DNA of 64,000 bases from Bacillus_CJ salitolerans (GTDB lineage: Bacteria > Bacillota > Bacilli > Bacillales > SA4). The position numbers and the translations under genes are program-made. The stretch spans positions 1 through 64,000 of the forward strand of contig NZ_JBHUEM010000014.1 in the NCBI RefSeq assembly GCF_042680805.1, in the 5' to 3' direction. How positions within the stretch are numbered: the first letter of the stretch is position 1; the number at the start of each line of letters is the position of its first letter. The notes below the pieces were generated by a model that saw nothing but the letters and a program-made list of their open reading frames with translations, was not told the origin of the DNA and searched no databases. Shown one piece after another: positions 17,354-25,727 of the stretch.

Positions 17354-18794
17354 GATTCTCCTTAGTAAGTATTTGTAATGAGAAAGGGTCATTGTTCTTC
17401 ACCTCTTCAAATATTGACTCATGGTACTTCACATAAAGTGTGGCCTCCTGGAAATCAACCAACACACAATAGGGCATTACAATGACTGGTTCAGTAGGGG
17501 ATAAATCCTTAATACTCATAGACGCATAGGGACCGAATAATGACTGATAAAATGCTACACCGAGTTTTAAGTCCTTTTGTACTTCCTTCTGTTGTATAAG
17601 ATTTAATTCTAATAGTCTATCTTGCTTCTCCTTAGAATCCCGGAATTCTACTAACACTTCTTCTTCTCGATCTTTAAGTGTTTGTAACTTCTCTTGTAAC
17701 CTATAAAGTTGAATACTCATTTGTTTTTGTTTTTCATTTAGAAGTTGCCGATAGTTACGCTTTAATTGTTGCCCATTTAATAAATGGGTGAATTCTTGTC
17801 TAATAAGTTCAATATAGGTATCGATGCTAATGCTTGCCTGACATTCAACACATTGAAATTGGTTATTCATATAATCTAAAGGCTTAAAACATTTTAGGCA
17901 TAAAGAAATTTCCGGAAACATATTACTCCTCTTAGGTTTATTACCTGGTTTTTCTGCTTCTAACTTTAATTGAATATAGTGATAAAGAGGCAAGCTAATA
18001 AGAGGTTCAATGGACTTTACTGGACCAATAAGACCCTCCTCATCAAAAATACCTGATAGCATTCCTGCATATACCGGATTTTTTAAGATTTCTCTTACAG
18101 CAGTGTGATCCCAATGCTTTCCTCTCTTTGTTAAACCGAAATATTCATTCAGTTTACTTGCTATTTGTCTAAGGTTCATTCTTGATAAGTAAGATAGAAA
18201 GATGTATTGAATGATGGTAAAGTCATTATTCAACTTCAAATCAGTTGAATTAGTTGAAGTAGCCAAAACAAGATCATGTTTTTTCTTTTGCAGATAACCA
18301 AGTGGTTTATAAGTGGAGCGATACAAGTTACTCTCCGTAACCTTAACATTTCGTCCCCATTGTAATCTGGCTTTTAAAAGTCTTCTTTCCTCTGCGTATT
18401 GTGCTGCTTTTACCAAAAACGACTCAATAAATTTAATACCAGTTTTACGCTCGTTTTCAACAGCAAAAATAATCTCATCTACATAATCCATAATCTCTAA
18501 CATGAGCTCAATACTTGTACTTAAATCACGAACTAATCTATCTTGACTGTATAAAATAAGAGCCTTAACTTTCTCTTCATTATTTTTTATGAGAGAGAGC
18601 ATTCGGTTTAACTCCGGTCTACTTTTTAAAACACCACTATATCCAATGTCACTAAAAAATTCTATTAACTCAAATTCGTTTTCCTCTGCATATTCTTGTA
18701 TCCGGGTTAACTGGTACTGTACACCTTCACGTTCACTCTCATATCCTCTTACATAGATAGATTTTCTTGCATATCCAATTACTTTTTCCTTCAT
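17331..18794 (-). CDS. Large serine recombinase A
   Basis: 487 aa. The resolvase domain starts VIGYARKSIYV (Ser nucleophile) and includes YSQDRLVRD; an insertion of an E-rich segment replaces part of the standard linker. The Recombinase domain (KPLGYLQKKKH onward), a zinc ribbon (CLKCF and CVECQ) and a long coiled coil follow. First gene of the recombinase pair. The AT-rich region upstream has repeated AACTAG elements that may be its operator or part of an attachment site. Confidence 0.9.
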   Translation of the reverse strand: MKEKVIGYARKSIYVRGYESEREGVQYQLTRIQEYAEENEFELIEFFSDIGYSGVLKSRPELNRMLSLIKNNEEKVKALILYSQDRLVRDLSTSIELMLEIMDYVDEIIFAVENERKTGIKFIESFLVKAAQYAEERRLLKARLQWGRNVKVTESNLYRSTYKPLGYLQKKKHDLVLATSTNSTDLKLNNDFTIIQYIFLSYLSRMNLRQIASKLNEYFGLTKRGKHWDHTAVREILKNPVYAGMLSGIFDEEGLIGPVKSIEPLISLPLYHYIQLKLEAEKPGNKPKRSNMFPEISLCLKCFKPLDYMNNQFQCVECQASISIDTYIELIRQEFTHLLNGQQLKRNYRQLLNEKQKQMSIQLYRLQEKLQTLKDREEEVLVEFRDSKEKQDRLLELNLIQQKEVQKDLKLGVAFYQSLFGPYASMSIKDLSPTEPVIVMPYCVLVDFQEATLYVKYHESIFEEVKNNDPFSLQILTKENHVWENIK

Positions 18795-19020
18795 AGTTAA
18801 CCAAACCCTTGTAAATTTTTAGTTTACTTAAGTATGAAATGAACTCAAAAGTTAACTAGTTTAGAATGTAACTATTTTCGATGATTGATTGGGTAAAGGG
18901 TAAATAGTTACATAAATATTTTGTTAAACACCTCCTGATTAACTAGAAAAGTAAACTAGAAAACTTAACTAGTATATAGTTAATTGAATTTTACATAAAT
19001 ATTGGATTAAAACTTAAAAG
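18795..19020. repeat. AACTAG-rich repeats upstream of the recombinase pair
   Basis: AACTAG or its variants occur several times (near 18854, 18950, 18967), and TTACATAAATATT occurs twice, at 18908 and 18991, 83 bp apart. The block covers the promoter region of recombinase A. Roles as att half-sites or regulator sites are inference. Confidence 0.5.
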
Positions 19021-19296
19021 CATACCCATTCCTAAAAATTCGCATGGATATGCTTAGAGTATTTTTGGTAATCAGAATATTTATACTGGTAATATTGACC
19101 ACAAATTTCTAATATATGTTTGGAGAAAATATTAAGTTTTATTACGGCTATAAATATATTTATTATCGGTAAGAGAAACAATTTTAAATTAAATGTGAAA
19201 TCTATCCTCCTCTGCATTGCTGTAAACCTATAAGAGGGGAATGGGGAACTTGTATTTTATCCTTCTGTATCAATTCACTATGAACAGTTATTGATC

Positions 19297-19324
19297 AAGC
19301 ACAAAAACTGTGCTTGTTCTTCTT
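19297..19324. terminator. Possible terminator
   Basis: AAGCACA and TGTGCTT pair around 5 nt, followed by GTTCTTCTTT on the plus strand. No gene on the plus strand clearly ends here, so it may be a remnant. Confidence 0.45.
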
Positions 19325-19340
19325 TCATACATACACAATA

Positions 19341-19381
19341 AAAGAAACCAAGTTGAGATTTCTCTCGACTTGGTTTCTTTT
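19341..19381. terminator. Terminator-like hairpin
   Basis: AAAGAAACCAAGTTGAG pairs with CTCGACTTGGTTTCTTT (one wobble) around a 6-nt loop, in the gene-free stretch 18795-19577. Confidence 0.6.
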
Positions 19382-19397
19382 ATTTGCCACCCTACGA

Positions 19398-19474
19398 GGC
19401 AGACAAGGAACCTGTCCCCTTGTCTTCAATTTTAACTTGTCGCATAAGACACGATGCCTGTCCCCCTGTCTTTT
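19398..19474. repeat. Two GGGGACAG-type short repeats
   Basis: Two copies of an element with CCTGTCCCC next to a GTCTT end (about 19398-19423 and 19446-19473). They resemble the REP-like CTGTCCCC repeats scattered in Bacillaceae genomes. Confidence 0.5.
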
Positions 19475-19477
19475 ATG

Positions 19478-19515
19478 AAAAAAGCATTGAGGAGATTTTC
19501 TCCTCAATGCTTTTT
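19478..19515 (-). terminator. Terminator of the S-layer gene
   Basis: AAAGCATTGAGGAG pairs with CTCCTCAATGCTTT around a 5-nt loop, with T and A runs on both sides, 62 bases beyond the S-layer stop. Confidence 0.9.
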
Positions 19516-19577
19516 GAAAATGTCTGGGTAAAGATTGAAATATGATATCAGTTTCAATCCCCATTTATTTCTAAATC

Positions 19578-22500
19578 TTAGTTATCAGTAGTTGCCCAGC
19601 TTCCAGTAGTAACAGATTTGTTACCAGTTGAAGAAACAACAGTTACTGAACCATTATCAACAGCTGTTAAAGCAGCATCAAATGCAGCAGCAGTTCCAGT
19701 AGTACCACTATAAGCAACACCAGTAGTAGTTGTACCTACAGTAATTGTAATATTAGTAGACCCTTTAAGCTTAGCCATATCTCCAGATTGTAGAGTATAT
19801 GTTAAAGTTTCAGTTCCAAAAGTGATAACAATCTTGTCACCATCTTGTAACTTAGAATCTGCCCACTTAGTATTAGATGCAGTTGTATCAGATGTTAATA
19901 CAATAGTATCTCCAGTAGCTGCATCTGAAGTAGCAGTGTTATCTGAAATAACAATGTTACCTGCAACCACGTTGTCAACTAATTGACCATCAGCAACCCA
20001 AGCAGATACGTTGTTAGCTTGATCTACATAACGGTAGTAAACAGTATCTCCAGCGTCTGAAGTATCAGTTACAGCAGTTAATGCAGCACCAGTAGCAGCA
20101 GTTAATGCAGCACCAGTTAAATCATAAGTGTACTCAGCAACAGTTGCAGCAGTAGGTGCAGTTGTACCTACATATACTTCTAATGTCTTGAATGCATTTT
20201 GAGCTACACCAGTAGTACTTGTAACTTCCTCAGTTGCAAGATTGCTGAATGCGAAATCAGATACATCAGGAGTAGTTGCAGCAGTAGCAATACCACCAAA
20301 TGTTACGAATACATCAGTTGTTGCAGACTTCTTAATTGCGTCTACTCCAAACTTATCAGTAATAGTTAAGCCATTTGGCATCTTCACTTTATATGTTGTA
20401 CCAGCTAGGAACTTACCTCCAGATAACTCAACAGTGTACACTCTCTTTGCACCATTGCTTACATCTGTAAATGCTCCTAATTGTCCGTGAGCGATTTGAG
20501 TCGTACCATTATAGAATTCAATTGCAGTTCCAGCTGTTGCATCAGTAGTAGGGTCAACTGATAATGACTCACTGAAAGTTATTTGAACTACTGTATCGGA
20601 TAAAGGAATTACAGAAAGTAATTCTGGTCCTTTGTTTTCAGCAGCATTGTAACCAAATACAGCTTTAGCATCGTTTGTTACTGAAGCATCAAGTCCAACA
20701 CCGTCTAGAGTAGTGAATAATGCATCACCAGCAGCATTGTCAGTGATTACAACATCATACAGGCTACCTTCAGAGAAGTTTGAACCAGGAGTGAAGTAAA
20801 CACGTACTTTGTTAGATGCAGTCTTCTCAGCATACTTAAGGTCATAGCCAACTACTTTAGCTCCACCATTAACCTTTAATTGTAAGAAGTTGTCATCTGT
20901 ACCAGCACCAGGGTTAGTTAGTGCAGCACCACTGTTGAATAGGATATCTTGGTTGAACTCAAGTTCAATAGTTTGCTCATCAATTGCTACTGCAGATGAT
21001 AACTTTAATCCAGTTGCAGCATAATCAACTGTCCCGAAGCTTACTTCATAGTTTGTTGCACCAGATGGAGCAACCATTGAGAAGTTTCCAGTTACATCAT
21101 TAACATCATCAAATCCATCTGCATGGAATACTAACTTAGCAACTTGGTTTCCTTCAATTGCATCAGCAAATAGAAAGCGAACTTTGTGAGCATCCGTGCT
21201 ATCAACTGTATATGAAGATGTTGTAGCTAGGTTACGAGTTACAGTTGTACCATCAGACTTAGTATAAGTCACATATACCTCACCAACAGCACCAAAAGTA
21301 GTAACATTTACCTTGTCTTCAAATGTAACTTCTAATGTCTTTTGTGAAACTTGAGTTACAGTTGATACTTTAGGTGTAGCTGGGTTAGAGTCAACTCCAC
21401 CAAATGAAACTACTGATTTAGCAGTATCAGTTGTAGATAATGCTGTACCACCAAGGTCCTTAATTTCACTATCTACTTGTAGTGTGTAAATATCAGTTGT
21501 TAATGCATTAGCAGTAGGTAGAGTAATAATGTAAGTTTTTCCATCAACTCTATCTAGATCTGCTCCTACCATTGTGTTGATATCAACATAAGCATCAGAA
21601 CCCTTCTTTAAGTTGAAGTCTGATTTAGCTACAGTTCCATTATCAACATCTTTGTTGAATGTAACTTGGATTTGACGCTTGTTTAGAGCAACAACGCTTT
21701 CAAGCTTTAGAGCATCTAGAGAAGATCCTACACCAGCAAATGAAACTTTAGTGTCAGCTGTAATAGCGTTTCCTGCTTCATCAACGATGTTGTTGATCTT
21801 AACTTCATATACCTTACCGTTTGATTGGTTAGCAGTAGTTAAAGTTACTGTTCTAGTGCTAGCGCTGTATACAGCTGAAGTTGGGTAACCAAGGTCACCA
21901 TTGATTACATAGTTTGTTAACGTTTCAGCTGACGCTTCAGTTACATCTTCAGTAAATTTGATTTCTACTTTGTTTCCAGCTTTACCAATGGTGCTTTCAA
22001 CACCAGGCTTAACTGTATCTGCACCTTTACCAGCAAACTTGAACTTGTAAGTTTGGCTAGTTGTGATTGCATTTCCTAGCTCATCCTTTACATTTGAAAC
22101 AACTACTTCGTAAACTTTACCAGCAGTTTGTGCTGAAGTTGTTAAAGTTACCTTTCTTAGGTAAGTTCCACTTGTAGTGCTTTCATCAAAAGATGCACCA
22201 GTAATTTCTAATCCGTCAATGCTGTAATTTGCAATTGCAATAGCATCTTCTTTAGTAAGTTCTTCGTGGAATACTACTTCTACTTTAGTGTTTGACTTAG
22301 CAGTTGCACTTGTAACATTAGGACCTGTTGTATCTAGTGCTGTTCCAGCAAAGTTAACTGTTAGATCAGTTGAAGGTACGTTTCCATATACATCAGCAAG
22401 GTTGTCAACTGTTAACTTATAAACCTTACCTGCAGTTTGTGTAGATGTAGTTAATTTTACAGTTTTTGTATTGTTCTCGATAGAGTTGCTGATAACTTCT

Positions 22501-24125
22501 ACCTTTTCAACAGTTAGTTCATTGTTGATAGAGTAGTTTGCAACGTTAGATAATGCAGCAGCATCTAATTGGCTTGCATCAGAGAAAGTTACAGTAACAA
22601 ACTTACCACTTCTCGCAGTTGCAGTTGATACTGTTGGAGCAGTCTTATCTTCTGCTTTACCAGCAAACTGTAATTTAGTTTCAGTAATAACGTTACCTGA
22701 GTAATCTTCTACACCATTAACAGTTAAAGTGTAAACCTTACCTGCTGATTGTGGAGAAGTAGTTAGGTATAATTCATTTGTTTTTGAGCTGCTTACGAAT
22801 GCTACTGACTCAACAGTTACATCGTTGTTGATTACGTAGTTAGCAGGGTCAAGGATTGACTCATCAGTTGCATCTGTAGAATCAAATACAACTTTAACTA
22901 GTGTGTTAGAAATAGCAGTAACCGTAGAAGCAACTGGCTTTGTTGAGTCAGCAGGCTTAGCAACTACAGTGTGTGCTACGTCTGAGTTTTGTACATTAGC
23001 CACTTTTAAAGTGAAAGCTAATCCAGGAGTCATTTCGTTCTTAGCAGTTAAAATAACAGTCTTACCGTCATTTTGTAATACTGCACTTTCTAATTCGATA
23101 GCTTTGCCATCTTTATCTGTAATAGTAAAGCCGTCAACACTTAATTCAGTAGACGCTGCATTGAATCCAGCTGCAACGAAAGAATCAGAGAAAACAACTT
23201 TAATACGTTTATTGTCAATCGCACTTACAGAATCAACTGATACAGAAGATACTGTGTAGTCGAAATCAACGTCTAAACCGTTAACTGTTAATGTACCAGC
23301 AGTACCAGCTAGGTCAGCGTGAGTTAATGTGTAAACAGATCCGTCTTCGTTAGCTTCAACTGTTACTTCAACAGCTTCGCCATCAACTTCTACTACGAAG
23401 TCTTCAGCAGTTAACTCAAGGTTAGCTTCAGCTAAAGTTACTTCTAAAGTAGTTGAGTTTACAGAAACAGCGTCAGTAAGTTCTACTCCAACTACTGCTT
23501 CACCAGCTAAACGGTAAAGTACTAGAGCGAAACCAGAACGGTTCATTTGTCCGTAAGGGTTGAATTTGTCAGCATCTTTGAATAGTCCGTTTTGAGCAGC
23601 GATAGCTACTTTTTCACGATCTTCTGCACTTGTAATTAGGTCAAGGTCAGTGTAAGATACTTCATCTTCAGTAGCAGTTAATCCGAAAGCGTTAACTAGG
23701 ATTTTTGCTAATCCTGCACGGTTGATTGGGTTGTTAACACCGAAAGAACCGTCAGCATATCCATTTAGGTATCCAGCTTCTTGTAGTGCTTCTGCATATG
23801 CAGCAAACTCATGAGTTGCTGGAAGGTCAGAGAAAGTTCCTTGTGCTTCTGAAACTTCAAGACCTAAGAACTTAACTAACATTTTAGCAACTTGACCACG
23901 TGTTACATTGTTGTATGGTCCGAAGTTACCATCAGCGTAACCATTGATTACACCTAGGTCAGCTAAAGCATAGATTGCAGCTTTTGTTTCAGCATCCTGG
24001 ATGTTTTCTACATCTGGGAATGTCTTTACTTCTGCTGCTACTGCTGGAGTCACGATTGAAGCTACTAGAGCTGCAGATACTGATCCAGCTAAAAACTTAC
24101 GATAAGATTTTGGTTGGTAAGCCAT
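19578..24125 (-). CDS. S-layer protein with three SLH domains and Ig-like repeats
   Basis: 1515 aa, the likely major surface array protein. The signal peptide starts MAYQPKSYRKFLAGSVSAAL and ends at AVAAEV. Three SLH domains lie at about 34-75, 95-138 and 157-200 (GVINGYADGNFGP, GYLNGYADGSFGV, GLFKDADKFNP). The rest is a chain of roughly ten Big-type Ig-like modules with the recurrent start DKTAPTVSTATARSGK or similar and the end VYTLTVNG. Composition is acidic, Ala/Thr/Val-rich and Cys-free, with restricted codon use, all typical of abundant S-layer proteins. SLH domains bind pyruvylated secondary wall polymer; csaB is not in this window. It is beside SLH wall hydrolases and secA2-slaP. RBS: GGGAGG. 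A strong promoter lies about 105 bases upstream of the start. Confidence 0.93.
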   Translation of the reverse strand: MAYQPKSYRKFLAGSVSAALVASIVTPAVAAEVKTFPDVENIQDAETKAAIYALADLGVINGYADGNFGPYNNVTRGQVAKMLVKFLGLEVSEAQGTFSDLPATHEFAAYAEALQEAGYLNGYADGSFGVNNPINRAGLAKILVNAFGLTATEDEVSYTDLDLITSAEDREKVAIAAQNGLFKDADKFNPYGQMNRSGFALVLYRLAGEAVVGVELTDAVSVNSTTLEVTLAEANLELTAEDFVVEVDGEAVEVTVEANEDGSVYTLTHADLAGTAGTLTVNGLDVDFDYTVSSVSVDSVSAIDNKRIKVVFSDSFVAAGFNAASTELSVDGFTITDKDGKAIELESAVLQNDGKTVILTAKNEMTPGLAFTLKVANVQNSDVAHTVVAKPADSTKPVASTVTAISNTLVKVVFDSTDATDESILDPANYVINNDVTVESVAFVSSSKTNELYLTTSPQSAGKVYTLTVNGVEDYSGNVITETKLQFAGKAEDKTAPTVSTATARSGKFVTVTFSDASQLDAAALSNVANYSINNELTVEKVEVISNSIENNTKTVKLTTSTQTAGKVYKLTVDNLADVYGNVPSTDLTVNFAGTALDTTGPNVTSATAKSNTKVEVVFHEELTKEDAIAIANYSIDGLEITGASFDESTTSGTYLRKVTLTTSAQTAGKVYEVVVSNVKDELGNAITTSQTYKFKFAGKGADTVKPGVESTIGKAGNKVEIKFTEDVTEASAETLTNYVINGDLGYPTSAVYSASTRTVTLTTANQSNGKVYEVKINNIVDEAGNAITADTKVSFAGVGSSLDALKLESVVALNKRQIQVTFNKDVDNGTVAKSDFNLKKGSDAYVDINTMVGADLDRVDGKTYIITLPTANALTTDIYTLQVDSEIKDLGGTALSTTDTAKSVVSFGGVDSNPATPKVSTVTQVSQKTLEVTFEDKVNVTTFGAVGEVYVTYTKSDGTTVTRNLATTSSYTVDSTDAHKVRFLFADAIEGNQVAKLVFHADGFDDVNDVTGNFSMVAPSGATNYEVSFGTVDYAATGLKLSSAVAIDEQTIELEFNQDILFNSGAALTNPGAGTDDNFLQLKVNGGAKVVGYDLKYAEKTASNKVRVYFTPGSNFSEGSLYDVVITDNAAGDALFTTLDGVGLDASVTNDAKAVFGYNAAENKGPELLSVIPLSDTVVQITFSESLSVDPTTDATAGTAIEFYNGTTQIAHGQLGAFTDVSNGAKRVYTVELSGGKFLAGTTYKVKMPNGLTITDKFGVDAIKKSATTDVFVTFGGIATAATTPDVSDFAFSNLATEEVTSTTGVAQNAFKTLEVYVGTTAPTAATVAEYTYDLTGAALTAATGAALTAVTDTSDAGDTVYYRYVDQANNVSAWVADGQLVDNVVAGNIVISDNTATSDAATGDTIVLTSDTTASNTKWADSKLQDGDKIVITFGTETLTYTLQSGDMAKLKGSTNITITVGTTTTGVAYSGTTGTAAAFDAALTAVDNGSVTVVSSTGNKSVTTGSWATTDN

Positions 24126-24235
24126 TCTGTTATTTCCTCCCTTAATATGTTTACTATTAAAATTGAACCAAATCTAAGAGAATCATTGCTTATGTATTTC
24201 TGCTACTCTCTTAAACTTAGTTGTAAACAATTTCT

Positions 24236-24264
24236 AGTATAGAAGTTTACGAGAAAGTTGTCAA
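24236..24264 (-). promoter_or_regulatory. Sigma-A promoter of the S-layer gene
   Basis: On the minus strand TTGACA (24259-24264) and TATACT (24236-24241) are exactly 17 bp apart, giving a leader of about 100 nt. A second possible promoter (TTGACG near 24352) lies further upstream. The divergent gap 24126-24568 otherwise holds no gene. Confidence 0.8.
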
Positions 24265-24568
24265 CGAATTCGGAGAAAATGGAATTTCCAATTTTTCCAT
24301 ATCATCTAAACCTCTTTTCCCTTCTCTACTATTACTATTTTTACAGGAAACGTCAACAAATGCAATACTTTTTTGTCAATTCTTGTTGATTTGACTGATT
24401 TTTACTAGTTTTGTTTACAACACCATCTATATATATGCTACGTTTTTTACAATATTCCAATTACATTGTTACAAAAATGTAAAATTACAAAAACTTTCCT
24501 TATGGTACACTAGTAAACAAGAATTCTGTCAAAATATCTGCAAATTTTTTATTGAGGTGATTTCCTAC

Positions 24569-25570
24569 ATGATTAGACGTTTCATCTTTCCATTAGTTTC
24601 ACTTTTTTTAATTTTTTTCTTCAATAATATCTCTGTACAGGCTGAAGAGAAGAAAGTGAACTATGATAAGCTATTACCGACAGCTAAACAATACATCGGT
24701 GTTCCTTATAAATATGGAGGAACTACAGATAAAGGATTTGATTGCTCTGGCTTCTTGCAAGCCGTATACGAGCAATTAAGTATCACACTTCCACGTACAG
24801 CAGCTGATCAATATCAAAAGGGTGAAAAGATTTCTAAAGACGATCTTAGACCTGGAGACCTTGTATTTTTCGAAACATACAAGCCAGGAGCTTCACATGC
24901 GGGTATTTATATAGGAAATGATCAGTTTATCCACTCTTCTTCTTCAAAAGGAGTATCCATCAGTTCCATAAATGATCCTTATTATTGGAGTAAGCGTTAT
25001 TTAGGAGCTAGACGATACCTTTCCTTTGAATTGGATCTTGGAAAATTCAATGACATTGAAAGTGATCATTTTGCTAAGGAAGCGATTGAAGAACTAAGTA
25101 AGGATCATTTACTTATTGGATATAATGACAGCTATTTTTACCCAGACGATTCAATTAGTCGTGAACAAATTGCCATGATTTTATCTGTAGCACTTGAATT
25201 AGATTTAACAGATCGTAAAAATTCATATAATGATATTAATGACGATTATTGGGGACTTGGTGCCGTTAATGCTGTATCAAAGGCTGACGTTTTAAAAGCT
25301 GATAATGAAGGAAAATGGAATCCATCTTCCACCTTAACAAGAGAAAAACTAGCTGCAGTATTAGTAAAGGCATTTGAATTAGGGAAAGCAAATAACCCAG
25401 CTCAGTTTTCCGATGTACCTACCTCACACCCAAATTATGATGCCATACAGCGTTTAGCAGCATCAGGAATTACAACTGGATTTTCAGATGGTACATTTAG
25501 ACCAAATGATGAAGTAACACGCGCACAATTTGTAGTATTTTTATATCGTGCACTAGAATTAAAAAAATAA
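24569..25570 (+). CDS. NlpC/P60 cell-wall endopeptidase with SLH domains
   Basis: 333 aa from the ATG at 24569, 8 bases after GAGGTGA; the GTG at 24557 overlaps that RBS and is less likely. A signal peptide (MIRRFIFPLVSLFLIFFF) is followed by an NlpC/P60 (C40) domain with Cys59 (FDCSGF), His110 (SHAGIYIG) and His122. Members cut gamma-D-Glu-diaminopimelate bonds in wall peptides. Three C-terminal SLH repeats (SKDHLLIGYNDSYFYPDDS; VSKADVLKAD; ASGITTGFSDGTFRPND) should anchor it to the wall polymer. Divergent from the S-layer gene, so wall trimming may be coupled to S-layer assembly (inference). Confidence 0.9.
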   Translation: MIRRFIFPLVSLFLIFFFNNISVQAEEKKVNYDKLLPTAKQYIGVPYKYGGTTDKGFDCSGFLQAVYEQLSITLPRTAADQYQKGEKISKDDLRPGDLVFFETYKPGASHAGIYIGNDQFIHSSSSKGVSISSINDPYYWSKRYLGARRYLSFELDLGKFNDIESDHFAKEAIEELSKDHLLIGYNDSYFYPDDSISREQIAMILSVALELDLTDRKNSYNDINDDYWGLGAVNAVSKADVLKADNEGKWNPSSTLTREKLAAVLVKAFELGKANNPAQFSDVPTSHPNYDAIQRLAASGITTGFSDGTFRPNDEVTRAQFVVFLYRALELKK

Positions 25571-25579
25571 TACATATCG

Positions 25580-25607
25580 AAACCCCATCCAATGTGGATG
25601 GGGTTTT
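25580..25607. terminator. Terminator of the NlpC/P60 gene
   Basis: AACCCCATCCA and TGGATGGGGTT pair around ATG with a T tract after it. Confidence 0.85.
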
Positions 25608-25727
25608 CTATCAATTATATAGTACAGAGACTTGTAAGAGCCAGTTACTGTTTAAAGAGAAAACATGTATATATCCTTTTTCATTTCTTCTCTAACACTA
25701 AGATACACTTCTTGGTGTACCAGGCAC

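Noticed and set aside
19032..19217. 61-aa minus-strand ORF
   Set aside because: No RBS and very AT-rich; composition like random intergenic DNA.
22903..23259. 118-aa plus-strand ORF inside the S-layer gene (and others at 20242 and 21679)
   Set aside because: Opposite strand of a highly biased, Cys-free coding sequence; such shadows are expected there.
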